Shown here in pieces: positions 42,098 through 51,692 of a DNA stretch of 64,000 nt. Below the pieces are notes generated by a model. It ran no database searches. It had not been told where the DNA came from and saw nothing but the letters and a program-made list of their open reading frames with translations. Each line of letters starts with the position of its first letter. Within the stretch, counting starts at the first letter, position 1. This stretch comes from Brevibacillus ruminantium (lineage in GTDB: Bacteria > Bacillota > Bacilli > Brevibacillales > Brevibacillaceae): contig NZ_CP098755.1 of the NCBI RefSeq assembly GCF_023746555.1, positions 5,481,001 to 5,545,000 of the forward strand, written 5' to 3'. The position numbers were made by a program, and so were the translations under genes.

Positions 42098-44164
42098 TTA
42101 TAACTTGAACCTTTCCACAACTTCTCGCAATATATGGGCAGAATCGGCATTCTTTTGAGAAATGGCGGCAACTTGATCGTTATTATCCGCAATGAACCCT
42201 GACTGCTTGGATATGGTTTCAATTTGCTCGGCATTCATGCTGACAGAGTTCGTGATCTGCTCTACGGCAGCAACGGTATTGGTGATGGAGGCATTCAATT
42301 CTTCGAATGCAGCGCTGAATTCGGAGAGCAGTGTGCCAAAATAGTTTGCGTCCCCATCATATTGTTCGGAAATGTCGATGAGACTGCCATAATCCGCCTG
42401 AACCTTACGATCAATAAAATCCAAGACTTTCGACGAACTGCTGGATAGATTGTCCACCGATTCCCGTGCAATTTCAATAACACCTTGTATATTCCCAACT
42501 AAATTGGATGACTGAGTAGCCAGTTTTCGAATCTCATCGGCGACGACTGAAAAACCTTTGCCGCTTTCCCCGGCGCGGGCCGCTTCAATCGCGGCATTCA
42601 AGGCCAGCAGATTCGTTTGCTGCGAGATATTCAAGATCGCGTCAACCAATAAATGGATTTGTTCCATCGATGCGGTAGATTGCTCGATTGCCGTTTCCAC
42701 TTGTTGTTTTACTTCTTGATAAATTTGATCCGCGGTTTCTCTGGCAGCAGTGGCAGTCTGCTTCATGTTTTCAGCCCGGGAGCTGACTTCTTGCGACGCG
42801 GAAGCCGCCTCGGCGGTTTGCATGGAAACAGATTGGATGACCGCTTGAATGTCGTTTAACGTTGCGTTCATTTCCTCCGTAGTGGCCATGGTTTCCTGCA
42901 CATGCTTTAACAATACTTGGGCTGCCTTCGCCGTTTCCTTCGATTGATCGCTCACCTGGGCCGTAGAGGTTTGGATGGTTTGCGCATTATCGGCAAGAGA
43001 ATGCGAGGCTGAAACCAGCTTCTGAGCGACCTCGTGCAATTGTTCCCGCATGGTGAGGATCGAACGGGCCATGAACCCTATTTCATCTTGTGTTTGTACC
43101 TTTTGCGAAGCGCCGTCCCGCAAATCAAATTGGGCCGTTCTTTCAACCAGGTGTTTCATACGGACGATCGGACCCGTGATCAAGCGGCTGATGGCAAACG
43201 AGATTGCGATCGCCGCCGCGACAGCCACGGATATTTTTATGACGGCACCCGTCAGCTTGTTGGAAAGCAGTTCATTGAGTTCGGTATTATCAAAGACGAT
43301 TTCAATGACCCTGGATCGGCTAAGGTCGCTCGACTTTTCATCCAATCGATACGGGGAAAAGCGATGCACCAGCTCCTGTCCGTCCACCGTTTCTGTATAC
43401 TCCCTGATCTCCTGGGTTTGGTACGCTTCGGTAAAAGCAGGCTTGAGATGTTCAGCAAGCGTCAATGCTTTGCCGTTTTCCCCCTGTTTTCCGAGCGCGT
43501 ACCCATCGTGGGAATAGACCGTAATCTCTTTTACGATATCGTATTTCTTGAGGATCTCCTCAGAAACATCAAGGAAATTAAAAGCTTTAAACAGGCTGCT
43601 GTCCTGAAGATTGATGCCTACCTCAAGCAAGTATTGATGATCAGGGGTTGGGAGGTAAGCAAACTTTTTGATTGCTCCGGTAGTCACGGATACTTCCATG
43701 CCGTCGGCGGTAAATTCATTTCCATCTATTCGTTTTTTCAGAAGATTGGTGAACGCTCCTGCATTGCTAAAGTCTAGCCCAACGTCACTTTCTACATTCG
43801 AAAAGGCGACTTTCATGCTTCGATCAATCACAAAGATATCCATGTTATTCAAACTATTTTTTAACGCGCCAAAATCCCAATTGTTCAAATCAGGTTCATT
43901 CTGATACTTCTTCGTCAGCTCCTCCAGCGCCTTCCGCATCTGGCTTTCCATATCCTGTTCAAAGACACCGTACACCAAATCTACATTTTTTACCGAATGG
44001 ATGATTTGATCATTGACCATCTGGTACTGCATGGCTTTCTCTGTAATGATGTTTTGCTTTAACTGGAAATAGTCAATAACCGAAATAGCGAATACCACTA
44101 TCATCGTAAAAAGCGAGATAATCGCTGTCAGCTTTGTTTTCAGCGATACAAATTTTCCAAGCAT
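42098..44164 (-). CDS. Methyl-accepting chemotaxis protein
   Basis: 688 aa. Two membrane helices (about 12-32 and 300-322) bracket an extracellular dCache-like sensor region. A HAMP domain follows ([19 protein letters not shown]), then the long signalling coiled coil with the conserved tip [20 protein letters not shown] and [12 protein letters not shown]. It would signal to CheA/CheW. Ligand unknown. Start at ATG 44164 with GAGGTG upstream; an in-frame GTG at 44173 is less likely. Monocistronic. Confidence 0.93.
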   Translation of the reverse strand: MLGKFVSLKTKLTAIISLFTMIVVFAISVIDYFQLKQNIITEKAMQYQMVNDQIIHSVKNVDLVYGVFEQDMESQMRKALEELTKKYQNEPDLNNWDFGALKNSLNNMDIFVIDRSMKVAFSNVESDVGLDFSNAGAFTNLLKKRIDGNEFTADGMEVSVTTGAIKKFAYLPTPDHQYLLEVGINLQDSSLFKAFNFLDVSEEILKKYDIVKEITVYSHDGYALGKQGENGKALTLAEHLKPAFTEAYQTQEIREYTETVDGQELVHRFSPYRLDEKSSDLSRSRVIEIVFDNTELNELLSNKLTGAVIKISVAVAAAIAISFAISRLITGPIVRMKHLVERTAQFDLRDGASQKVQTQDEIGFMARSILTMREQLHEVAQKLVSASHSLADNAQTIQTSTAQVSDQSKETAKAAQVLLKHVQETMATTEEMNATLNDIQAVIQSVSMQTAEAASASQEVSSRAENMKQTATAARETADQIYQEVKQQVETAIEQSTASMEQIHLLVDAILNISQQTNLLALNAAIEAARAGESGKGFSVVADEIRKLATQSSNLVGNIQGVIEIARESVDNLSSSSSKVLDFIDRKVQADYGSLIDISEQYDGDANYFGTLLSEFSAAFEELNASITNTVAAVEQITNSVSMNAEQIETISKQSGFIADNNDQVAAISQKNADSAHILREVVERFKL

Positions 44165-44450
44165 TGGCTGCACCTCATATAACTAGTCTGGAAGCTCATA
44201 TTGGACCTTTTTGTTTATTCATAACGGAAGTGTTTGATCGTTCGCAGCCATTTTAATAAACATCACCAACCCATCGAAATATGTCGAAACCATGGAACAC
44301 ATTTTACATGAAGTAGAATGGCTCTTCCAATTTTTCTCTGGCTTTTTTGTTTGCACGAACCAGATTGTGAAAGTTTAATGGCAAAGGAGTCATACGAAAT
44401 AAAGCGAAAAAAGGGAGCTGGCCACTGCAGCTCCCTTGAAGGTCTTTTAT

Positions 44451-44765
44451 TTACGAAACAACCTTTAGTCCGGTAACACCAATGATAATCAGGAGTAAGC
44501 TGACAATCCGAGCTGCGCTTCTGGACTCTCCGAAAAAGATCATATTGATCAACACGGCACCTGCTGTTCCCAAACCAATCCATACAGCGTAAGCAATACT
44601 TAATTGCAGGTAGTCAAATGCCTGATAGAGCAAAGCAAATGACAGCGTAAACCCGCCGATAAATAATCCCCCGTGGCGAATGTTCTTTACCCGGCTAAAT
44701 AGCTTCAAGCCCACAACCCCAACCATTTCACTGATAGCAGCCAAGACGACAAATACCCAACCCAT
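44451..44765 (-). CDS. SMR-family efflux protein, second subunit
   Basis: 104 aa with four membrane helices. Small multidrug resistance family, with the conserved Glu in FVVLAAISEMVGVVGL and the YAVWIGLGTAGAVL segment. It shares one base with the stop of the upstream SMR gene (TAATG), so the two are coupled and probably act as a heterodimer like YkkC/YkkD or EbrA/EbrB. Confidence 0.9.
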   Translation of the reverse strand: MGWVFVVLAAISEMVGVVGLKLFSRVKNIRHGGLFIGGFTLSFALLYQAFDYLQLSIAYAVWIGLGTAGAVLINMIFFGESRSAARIVSLLLIIIGVTGLKVVS

Positions 44766-45103
44766 TATGGATGCACCCTTTCTTCCTTCTGATTATCAGC
44801 CAGCTTCAAACCAACAACACCAGCCACAAGCACTCCAATAAAGAGGACCTTCAGCAAGTTCATGCTTCCGCCAAACAAAAAGGAATCCATGAATACCGTC
44901 CCGATGGAACCGACCCCGGCAAACACCGCGTAAACCGTTCCGGTCGGTAACCCTTCACAGGATTTTGAGAGAAAATAAAAATCTATGACGATCACACCTA
45001 CCACAAGCACCCACTGCCAGGCAGATTCTGCGGTACGAAAGCCAAAAACCCATACCATTTCCAACAAACACGTCATGACTACATACATCCAACTTTTGTT
45101 CAT
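44765..45103 (-). CDS. SMR-family efflux protein, first subunit
   Basis: 112 aa with four helices. Conserved Glu in VVMTCLLEMVWVFGF, and GLPTGTVYAVFAGVGSIGTV as in YkkC-type subunits. Start at ATG 45103 with GGGAG 8 bases upstream; a GTG three codons earlier has no spaced ribosome site. A palindrome like that ahead of the neighbouring TetR gene lies 16 bases upstream, indicating TetR control. Confidence 0.9.
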   Translation of the reverse strand: MNKSWMYVVMTCLLEMVWVFGFRTAESAWQWVLVVGVIVIDFYFLSKSCEGLPTGTVYAVFAGVGSIGTVFMDSFLFGGSMNLLKVLFIGVLVAGVVGLKLADNQKEERVHP

Positions 45104-45119
45104 TCCACTCACTCCCTGA

Positions 45120-45136
45120 TGACTGACATTCAGTCA
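45120..45136. promoter_or_regulatory. TetR operator ahead of the SMR pair
   Basis: Perfect palindrome TGACTGA-CAT-TCAGTCA between the TetR stop and the SMR start. A near copy is found ahead of the TetR gene at 45752-45768. Confidence 0.75.
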
Positions 45137-45160
45137 TTTTTGTCTAAAATCCAACATACT

Positions 45161-45730
45161 TTACGGACGCAAAGCATGTTCTAAAAATGTCAGCAATTCC
45201 GCCTTCTGCTCTGCTTCTTTTTGAGCGTCGTACGCATCATATAAATAGACCTGCTCTGCAGCAGTTTCAATCAGTCCAAGAACCAATTTGGCGGTACGAG
45301 CAGCATCGATCGTTTCACGAATGAGATGGCGGCTTTTATTCGTTTCCAGCAGAGACGCCAGCAGATCGTAAAACGGCGTATAGATGGTTTCCCACTCACT
45401 CATATTCTCCGTCGTTGAAAAACCGGCATAGACCAGAACGGTGACATCACGAAATTCGCCCGTTACCTGAAAAATGGCATCCACCAGCTGGCTGAGCTGT
45501 TCCTGTAAAGGAGCTTCCAGAGCGACGTTGGCTTCCACCTTTTTGATCAATTGCAACACAATTTGCTCTGCAATCGCAGGCATAACCGATAATTTCGAAG
45601 GGAAATACAAATAAAATGTCCCTTGGGCAATCTCCGCCTTTTTGACGATGTCTGATATCTTGGTTTTTTCGATGCCTTTCTCTTTAAAAACCTCGATCGA
45701 CGCTTGCACGATCTTTGTTTTTTTATCCAT
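45161..45730 (-). CDS. TetR-family regulator of the SMR pair
   Basis: 189 aa. An N-terminal TetR helix-turn-helix (SIEVFKEKGIEKTKISDIVK, AEIAQGTFYLYFPSK) and a helical ligand domain. Likely represses its own gene and the SMR genes 58 bases downstream, since both are preceded by the same palindrome. Start taken at ATG 45730 with GGAGG 8 bases upstream; longer frames place the palindrome inside the gene. Confidence 0.9.
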   Translation of the reverse strand: MDKKTKIVQASIEVFKEKGIEKTKISDIVKKAEIAQGTFYLYFPSKLSVMPAIAEQIVLQLIKKVEANVALEAPLQEQLSQLVDAIFQVTGEFRDVTVLVYAGFSTTENMSEWETIYTPFYDLLASLLETNKSRHLIRETIDAARTAKLVLGLIETAAEQVYLYDAYDAQKEAEQKAELLTFLEHALRP

Positions 45731-45751
45731 ATGCAGAGCCTCCGGCAGAAA

Positions 45752-45768
45752 TGACTGAATATCATTCA
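45752..45768. promoter_or_regulatory. TetR operator ahead of the tetR gene
   Basis: TGACTGA-ATA-TCATTCA: the same layout and left arm as the operator at 45120, with one change in the right arm. It lies about 22 bases upstream of the start codon, fit for autorepression. Confidence 0.7.
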
Positions 45769-45962
45769 TTTTAGCAGGGGAGTTTGTTACTGTCAAATCT
45801 TGTTCGTTTTTATCCGGTTCCTCACCCACACGGAGAACTTGGGAGACTTTTTCGGAGATGGAGCATAGGGAGTTTGATGAGCAATCATTTTCTTATCAAT
45901 GCAAAAAGCTTGGTTATGTTTGCTTTCACTGCAGGACGACCGGACTAATCGCAAGGCATACA

Positions 45963-45994
45963 AAAAGTCCCGACGATACGCTCGTCGGGATTTT
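45963..45994. terminator. Terminator-like hairpin
   Basis: TCCCGACGA and TCGTCGGGA arms around a 5-base loop, with A- and T-runs on the two sides. It separates the divergent tetR genes. Confidence 0.65.
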
Positions 45995-46049
45995 GTCATG
46001 CTATTTATCTAAAACATTTGACAAGATCTTAATTCCTTACTAGAATCTA

Positions 46050-46067
46050 ATTGAATGACCAATCAAT
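46050..46067. promoter_or_regulatory. Candidate operator ahead of the second TetR gene
   Basis: Imperfect palindrome ATTGAATGACCAATCAAT 45 bases upstream of the start, of the kind bound by TetR proteins. Overlap with a promoter is likely but the boxes are not clear. Confidence 0.35.
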
Positions 46068-46111
46068 TTTTTGTCCGTTCAATCAAAAATGTAGTTCAGG
46101 AGATGAATAGC

Positions 46112-46705
46112 ATGACCGATTCTTTTATCGCAGAGGCTAGAAGAGAGCAAATTATTCTCGCATGCATCGATACTTTAGAAGAGGTTGGATATAACAATTT
46201 AAGCTTAACGAAGGTAGCGAAAAAGGCTAAGATCAGCACCGGACTTATTTCTTATCATTTTAATGACAAGCATGACCTGATGAATCACACCTTACAGTTT
46301 TTAGTTGCAAAGCAACATGATTTTATCAGCAGTAAGGTTACATTAGCCCAATCTGCCGCGAAACAACTGGAGACTTTTATTGAAGCGCATTTGGCCTATC
46401 AAGAAACTCATCATAAACATAATATCGCTTTAATCGAGATTGTCTTTACTGCCCGAAATGAAGAGGGCATGGCTTATTACAGAATGGAGGAAGAAAATGA
46501 AGAAGACGCGCTTCGAATGATGTTAGTGGAAATTCTCAAGGAAGGCAGGCAAAATGGCGAGTTTACTCAATCCTTTCAAACTGAAATCGTCGCTTCATTT
46601 ATTTTAGGGGCGATCGAAGAACGAATGTTGAAGGCAAATTCATCTATCCCAATGGAAAATTACTCAGACGAACTCATCAAAATGGTAAAGAAACACATTG
46701 TCTAA
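46112..46705 (+). CDS. TetR-family regulator, BetI-like C-terminus
   Basis: 197 aa. TetR helix-turn-helix (CIDTLEEVGYNNLSLTKVAK, AKISTGLISYHFNDKHDLM) and a BetI/TetR_C_6-like helical domain. Start at ATG 46112, where AGGAG is 9 bases upstream. It is followed 34 bases later by the YqeB-like gene and the DUF418 gene, which it probably controls. Confidence 0.87.
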   Translation: MTDSFIAEARREQIILACIDTLEEVGYNNLSLTKVAKKAKISTGLISYHFNDKHDLMNHTLQFLVAKQHDFISSKVTLAQSAAKQLETFIEAHLAYQETHHKHNIALIEIVFTARNEEGMAYYRMEEENEEDALRMMLVEILKEGRQNGEFTQSFQTEIVASFILGAIEERMLKANSSIPMENYSDELIKMVKKHIV

Positions 46706-46908
46706 ACAGCGAACCCCAACAAGAAGGGATTGACTGCCCATGAAAAATACATCTGTCATTGGACTAAGTTTTTTGGAAAAGCTGCTTGTGATCGTAAATC
46801 CGATCATTTTAGGAATAATTGGATGGTTTTTACCCAGTTTGTTAGAAATCATTAAAAAAATCCCTTTTTTATCTGATTCAAAATTAATCGATCTTTTGAT
46901 TTTTATTC

Positions 46909-46916
46909 ATCCTTTT
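46909..46916. repeat. Left 8-bp target duplication of the ISL3 element
   Basis: ATCCTTTT, identical to the copy at 48258-48265. Confidence 0.88.
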
Positions 46917-48257
46917 GATTCATCACCATAACCCGTGCTAGACATTGAAAAAACGCAGATGTTCCTCTATCGTGGGAGTTGTCGAGACAACCACTGAAAA
47001 GGAGGAAATCTGCGTTGTGCCTTGATTTTAGCACAGACTTTGTCAGACTTCCATCATTCCATCTCACTCATTGGGAAAAAACAACGGAAACGGATTGGAT
47101 CGCTGTTCTGGAACCGAATTCTGCTTGTTATCTTTGTCCGATCTGTCTCCGAGCCAGTACCAACCATGCCCGTCCTGGACGGCGTATTCTTCGTCATCGT
47201 TTCGTTCCTTCTTGGGGGACCGTCTGGGTATCCGTTCCCGTGTATCGCCAGCGCTGTGCGAGTTGTGGGCTTACATGGACAGTGGAATGGAACGGTATCC
47301 CGCCTCGAGGATTGGTCACCTCTGCTTTTCAAGAGATGGCGGTGGATATGTGCCGCGGCCGGGATTTGCTCTCGGTTGCCAAGCAATTGAGTGTGGCCTA
47401 CTCGACACTCGAACGCTGGTACTACCAACTGGCCCCCCAACGCCTTGCTCAACCAAAAGAACATGAAGCTCCTGAAGTGGTCTGTCTGGATGAGTTTGCG
47501 TTGCAAAAAGGACATAAGTACGGCGTGAACCTCATGGATGCTCAAACCGGTCATATCTGGCAAGTCACAGAAGGACGTTCACGTGAACAGGTACGAAACG
47601 CCCTGCAGCAATGGCCCTTTCGTAAGGCTCCCCATGTAGTTGTCACGGATTTGGCTCCAGGAATGGCTGAAACAGTACGCCAAGTCTGGAAGCATACCCT
47701 TGTGGTAGCAGATAAATTTCACGTGATCCAGCTTTTCTCGAAAGCGTTGGAAGCTACCCGAAAACGCACTCATGCTCGTGGAACACATCGTCGGGGCAGA
47801 CATGAGCAACGCCTGCTCCATACGATCCCTGACAAGCTGAAGCCCGAAGAGCTTCAGGAACTGAAGAATTGGTTAGCAGAAGATCCACACCTCAAACGAC
47901 TCTACTTTGCGCTTCAAGACATAAGAACCGTGTATGCCGTTCAAACCCAAGAGGCAGGCGAGGAAGCACTTCAGAAATGGATTGACGACCATCTCTATTC
48001 TCCGACTCCTGCGGTTCGTTCCATTGCCAAAACGATTGTCCAGTGGCGAGAGCCCATTCAGAATTATTTCTCCTTTCGGGTAACGAATGCCAAGATTGAA
48101 GGGACACACAACAAAGTGAAGGTGATCAAACGAAGAGCCTACGGCTACCGCAATCTAGAGAGATTCAAGATTCGCATTAGACTGGAGTGTAAACCGGCTA
48201 CATAACTACGAAAAACTGCGATAGAGGGAGATCAAGCACGTTTTACGGTGAAGAGCT
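46917..48257 (+). mobile_element. ISL3-family insertion sequence, complete
   Basis: 1341 bp, bounded by the direct repeat ATCCTTTT at both sides. The ends are imperfect inverted repeats: GATTCATCACCATAACCCG at the left, AGCTCTTCACCGTAAAACG read inward from the right, both continuing CGTGCT(A/T)GA. One transposase gene fills it. ISL3 elements make 8-bp duplications, as seen. Confidence 0.9.
47015..48205 (+). CDS. ISL3-family transposase
   Basis: 396 aa from TTG 47015, which has GGAGG 9 bases upstream. A zinc-finger region (CYLCPICLRAS, QRCASCGLTWTVEW) is followed by a helix-turn-helix (MCRGRDLLSVAKQLSVAYST). The DDE domain has Asp residues in VVCLDEFALQKG and VVTDLAPGMAE, and the Glu in AKIEGTHNKVKV. 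It is intact and could move the element. Confidence 0.93.
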   Translation: MCLDFSTDFVRLPSFHLTHWEKTTETDWIAVLEPNSACYLCPICLRASTNHARPGRRILRHRFVPSWGTVWVSVPVYRQRCASCGLTWTVEWNGIPPRGLVTSAFQEMAVDMCRGRDLLSVAKQLSVAYSTLERWYYQLAPQRLAQPKEHEAPEVVCLDEFALQKGHKYGVNLMDAQTGHIWQVTEGRSREQVRNALQQWPFRKAPHVVVTDLAPGMAETVRQVWKHTLVVADKFHVIQLFSKALEATRKRTHARGTHRRGRHEQRLLHTIPDKLKPEELQELKNWLAEDPHLKRLYFALQDIRTVYAVQTQEAGEEALQKWIDDHLYSPTPAVRSIAKTIVQWREPIQNYFSFRVTNAKIEGTHNKVKVIKRRAYGYRNLERFKIRIRLECKPAT

Positions 48258-48265
48258 ATCCTTTT
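48258..48265. repeat. Right 8-bp target duplication of the ISL3 element
   Basis: ATCCTTTT, identical to 46909-46916. Confidence 0.88.
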
Positions 48266-48740
48266 TGGTTATCCGTCATTCTTATGTTTGTTGGTGTCAT
48301 TGTTGGGATTCTATTTTCTTTCATCATTTATAGTGATGCTTTAAAGATGAGGATTACTTCGGAAAGCATTCATATTAATAAAGATGACCAAGAAAAACAA
48401 ATCACAAGGTCTCAAGTAAAAGCCGTTTTTGTAGACAATCGTCAAGTAGTGGTCATTGATCAAGCAGGTCGAGAATGGTTACGTGAAACATCTGATATTC
48501 CCCCAAGCAAAATTAAAGATGCTTTTTTGATGCACAGATTCCCATGGGTGGAACAAGATCCTTACCAACAGGAATATGGCCTATGGAAATTAGAGGATGA
48601 GCGATTCAGTTCACGTGTAAATACTATTTTGTATGAAAGACGAAATGCCATTCGGGACGGAAATACGAAAAAAGCGAAGCATTTGCGCAAAGATTTGAAT
48701 GAGCTGGAGGTATTTGTCAAAGACCAAGGAGAAGATCAGT

Positions 48741-49910
48741 ATGTCCGTTCCATTAAACAATAAAACAACTGAAGGAAAAAATCGTGCCACTTCATTGGAT
48801 CTGGCAAGAGGTGTCATGTTACTGCTCATTGCACTCGCACATGCCCCCCTGTATTTGTACAACTCAGAACCTGGAATCATGCAAAGGGCCGCGGGCATAA
48901 ACTTCTTTGATCAAATCGTGAACCTTTTTGGTATGTTCTTTATTGATAACCGGGCAAGAGCGATGTTTGCCGTATTATTCGGGTATGGTTTAGTACTGTC
49001 ATTTAAAAGTCAAATCTCTAAAGGAAAAACAGAAAAAGATACCTTAAAAACGATACGACGACGTTCCTGGTATTTGATTCTGTTTGGAATCCTGTTAGCG
49101 ATCTTCATTGGCGGCCAAGATATTCTAATGGCATACGGTTTAGCAGGGCTTCTCGTTAGCTGGCTATTAACACGTGAAATCAAAACACTCATACGAACGT
49201 TTTCGATTGTCACTTTATTCTATTGTCTTTTTACTCCCATCATATGGGGCTTCAACATGCAAAAGATCGGAAGTTACGGTTTTGCTCCAGATGTTTCGGC
49301 CACAGACACATACCTGCATACAACGATGGTAACCCTGATTTATTTTCCTACGATTCCGATCATGATTCATTTTTTGTTCCCCATTCTTCCTTCCGTTTTA
49401 GCAGGAATGTGGATCGCTCGATATCAGTTATTAACAAAACCTGAGCAGCATGTAAGAACACTTTATTTCATAATCTTTGTGGGATTGACTGTCTCCTTAC
49501 TAGGAGCGTTACCTTTATCCTTGTTAGGAAGCGTATGGCATCCAGGTTTCTTTACAGCGGGTTTACTATCCGGACTCCACATGTTAACAGGAATCGCCGG
49601 AGGATTAGCCTATGCGGCGATTTTCGGAATAATCGGGGCCAGGTTAAAAAAGCCAGGGCACATTAGCTATTCTTTTATAGCTTTAGGGAAGCGTTCTTTA
49701 ACATTCTTTGTTTGGAATGAGGCCATGATCGTTCTATTCCTGTCACCAGTCGCACTTGATTTAGGCGGACATGTAAGTAACGGGATAGCTGCTATGATTG
49801 CAGTGGCGATTTGGATCTTTTCTGTCGTGTTGGCGACGTTATTGGAAAAAAATAATTTGAATGGTCCATTGGAAATATTGTTAAGGCGATTGGTGTATAA
49901 AAAAAAGTAA
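48741..49910 (+). CDS. DUF418 (YeiB-like) membrane protein
   Basis: 389 aa with about nine membrane segments. The N-terminus SLDLARGVMLLLIALAHAP and the RARAMFAVLFGYGL segment, with its loop residues, place it in the DUF418/YeiB group of the acyltransferase-3-like superfamily. The C-terminal DUF418 part (LGKRSLTFFVWNEAMIV) is complete. Start at ATG 48741 with GGAGAA 7 bases upstream. It overlaps the end of the YqeB-like gene and presumably was cotranscribed from the TetR promoter; the IS now sits between. Confidence 0.87.
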   Translation: MSVPLNNKTTEGKNRATSLDLARGVMLLLIALAHAPLYLYNSEPGIMQRAAGINFFDQIVNLFGMFFIDNRARAMFAVLFGYGLVLSFKSQISKGKTEKDTLKTIRRRSWYLILFGILLAIFIGGQDILMAYGLAGLLVSWLLTREIKTLIRTFSIVTLFYCLFTPIIWGFNMQKIGSYGFAPDVSATDTYLHTTMVTLIYFPTIPIMIHFLFPILPSVLAGMWIARYQLLTKPEQHVRTLYFIIFVGLTVSLLGALPLSLLGSVWHPGFFTAGLLSGLHMLTGIAGGLAYAAIFGIIGARLKKPGHISYSFIALGKRSLTFFVWNEAMIVLFLSPVALDLGGHVSNGIAAMIAVAIWIFSVVLATLLEKNNLNGPLEILLRRLVYKKK

Positions 49911-49955
49911 ACGTCTTCTTATGATAAGGCTCTCTACGTTGTTTGTAACAGAAGA

Positions 49956-49990
49956 TTAAAGGCCATCCTTGTGGGACGGCCTTTCCTTTA
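49956..49990 (+). terminator. Rho-independent terminator of the DUF418 gene
   Basis: AAAGGCC and GGCCTTT arms with an extended TCC/GGA pairing, then a T-rich stretch. Confidence 0.7.
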
Positions 49991-50246
49991 CATCATGGGA
50001 ATCCATTACCCCTCGTATGCTTGCTCTAACGAACTCATATCGATTTTCGCTTTCGTTTGAAGCAATGCCTTCACCTTGCGAGTTGAACCACAGATTGGGC
50101 GCAATAAATGTCGTGCCGCATCCATGCCTAAGTTGACTCCCCCCATATCGATCTGCTTTTGAATCAAGGTTTTCGTAATCCCCAGCATACGTTCGCGAAA
50201 CGCGGTCGTTTTTTGACTGGAGATGCCTTACTCAAATCCATGCCCT

Positions 50247-50552
50247 TTACTCAAACCAATAAATCGATTCCTCTACCCGGTTCATCTTCACACGCTGTCC
50301 GATTGCAGCCTGATCTCCCTCCAATCGGGCCGTGACTCTCAATCCCCCGTCCAATTCGACCAAGGCGACGATATAAGGCAGCTGTGATTCATACTTTCCT
50401 GCCGCTACTCGAATTGTAGTGTAGGAATAAATGATGCCTGTGCCTGTGTATTTCTTTTCAACAAGATGATCGGAGGTGCATTTTGGACAGCCGTATTTAG
50501 GCGGGATGGCTTGATGGCCGCATTCCTCGCAAACTACTACCGTGATTTCCAT
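50247..50552 (-). CDS. DUF35 zinc-ribbon/OB-fold partner of thiolase
   Basis: 101 aa. The zinc ribbon has CEECGHQAIPPKYGCPKC (four Cys) and the OB-fold follows (TIRVAAGKYESQLPYIVALV). Such proteins form a complex with SCP2-type thiolases and aid acyl-CoA channelling. Four bases behind the thiolase gene. Confidence 0.9.
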   Translation of the reverse strand: MEITVVVCEECGHQAIPPKYGCPKCTSDHLVEKKYTGTGIIYSYTTIRVAAGKYESQLPYIVALVELDGGLRVTARLEGDQAAIGQRVKMNRVEESIYWFE

Positions 50553-50555
50553 GCG

Positions 50556-51692
50556 CTAAACCCCCTTTCCAGCAAAAAGATGGACTACGGAATACGCTCC
50601 CGTTCCGCCCAAATTTTGCGCCATGCCGATCCGGGCTCCCGGCACTTGGTTGGATGCTGTTCCTCTAAGCTGGGAAACAATCTGAATGATTTGTGCAACA
50701 CCGGTGGCGCCAATCGGATGTCCTCGGGAAAGGAGGCCTCCGCTCGTATTGACCGGAATCTTCCCGCCGTGCTGTGTCAGTCCTTGCTCGACGGCCTGCC
50801 AGCCTGATCCCTTTTCGAAAAAGCCAAGGTCTTCAATTGCAAGAAGCTCGGTCATGGAGAAGCAATCATGAAGCTCGAGCACATCGATATCCTCGGGTCC
50901 CAATCCCGCTTGGGCATACGCTTGCCGCGCCGCTTCCACCGTGGCGGAAATCGTCAGCAGCTCGGGAATCTCCTGCATGAGCGGCGGGCCTGATGCCTGA
51001 CCGGAGGCAAGCACCTGGACACCCTCTTCTTTTGCTGAAAGAACCACCGCAGCAGCGCCGTCCGTAATCGGAGAACAATCAAATAATCCGAGCGGGTCAC
51101 AGATCATTCGGGCTTGCAGGATCTCCTCCATGGAGGTCTCTTTTTGGAATTGGGCCTTTTGGTTATTTCGTGCATATTGGCGGTTTTTCATGGCTACCAT
51201 GGCTAAATGCTCCCTGTGTGCACCTGTTTCATAGAAGTAACGATTGGCCACAATGCCGAAAAATCCCGGGAACGTCAATCCGGCAGGTCCCTCATTGGAG
51301 TCATTGTCCATTGCCGTGTTAATGGCGTGTGTCACCGCCTCCGTTCCGGCAAGTGTCATCTTTTCAACCCCCACAACCAGGACTCGATCATAGATTCCGG
51401 CAGTGATGAGCTGGTAGGCCTGCCGGAAGGCAATCCCTCCGGAAGCACAGGCTCCTTCCATTTTGGCGGAGGGAATCGCACCCAATCCCAGCTCGCTGGC
51501 CAGCATAGAGCCCAGAATTTCTTGTCTGGCCAAGCTTCCTCCCATGAAATTGCCCACAAAGATTGCATCGATCTTCGGCTGGCCGGCGTCTCGCAACGCT
51601 TCCCGGCATGCTTCCACGCCGAGCGATTTGATGCTGCGATCATGCTTGCCGAACTTCGTCATACCGATGCCTGTTACGGAAACCGTTCTCAT
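50556..51692 (-). CDS. SCP2/nonspecific lipid-transfer-type thiolase
   Basis: 378 aa. Thiolase fold with nucleophile Cys in KMEGACASGGIAF, the acid/base motif HDCFSMTELLAIE, and the C-terminal GHPIGATG. Catalyses retro-Claisen or Claisen reactions of beta-ketoacyl-CoA. ATG 51692 has GGAGGG 7 bases upstream and overlaps the acyl-CoA ligase stop by four bases. Its pairing with a DUF35 protein is typical of aldol/thiolase-type side-chain degradation systems; the real substrate is unknown. Confidence 0.92.
   Translation of the reverse strand: MRTVSVTGIGMTKFGKHDRSIKSLGVEACREALRDAGQPKIDAIFVGNFMGGSLARQEILGSMLASELGLGAIPSAKMEGACASGGIAFRQAYQLITAGIYDRVLVVGVEKMTLAGTEAVTHAINTAMDNDSNEGPAGLTFPGFFGIVANRYFYETGAHREHLAMVAMKNRQYARNNQKAQFQKETSMEEILQARMICDPLGLFDCSPITDGAAAVVLSAKEEGVQVLASGQASGPPLMQEIPELLTISATVEAARQAYAQAGLGPEDIDVLELHDCFSMTELLAIEDLGFFEKGSGWQAVEQGLTQHGGKIPVNTSGGLLSRGHPIGATGVAQIIQIVSQLRGTASNQVPGARIGMAQNLGGTGAYSVVHLFAGKGV

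Larger units (their letters stand above)
46740..48763 (+). pseudogene. yqeB: YqeB-like membrane protein gene split by an ISL3 element
   Basis: The first 59 codons (46740-46916) encode the first two hydrophobic segments (LLVIVNPIILGIIGWFLPSL). The rest (48266-48763) encodes a second hydrophobic hairpin (WLSVILMFVGVIVGILFSF), an SESIHI-type soluble part and a helical C-terminus. Joining the two parts at the 8-bp duplication restores a continuous 224-residue frame through FIHPF-WLSV. It resembles YqeB proteins of Bacillus (about 240 aa). Each half keeps an open frame with no further damage, so the insertion is recent. As it stands the gene cannot make the full protein. The 3' end overlaps the DUF418 gene by 23 bases. 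Confidence 0.88.

Noticed and set aside
43034-43777. 247-codon plus-strand frame opposite the chemoreceptor
   Set aside because: Shadow of a well-supported chemoreceptor gene.
45858-46043. 61-codon plus-strand frame between the two tetR genes
   Set aside because: It runs through a terminator-like hairpin and has no family features.
46740-46931. A separate 63-codon membrane protein
   Set aside because: Its last codons lie within the IS; the real gene continues beyond the element.
50006-50188. 60-codon minus-strand frame after the DUF35 gene
   Set aside because: No family-like pattern, no good ribosome site and an upstream in-frame stop; may be a fragment but I cannot support it.
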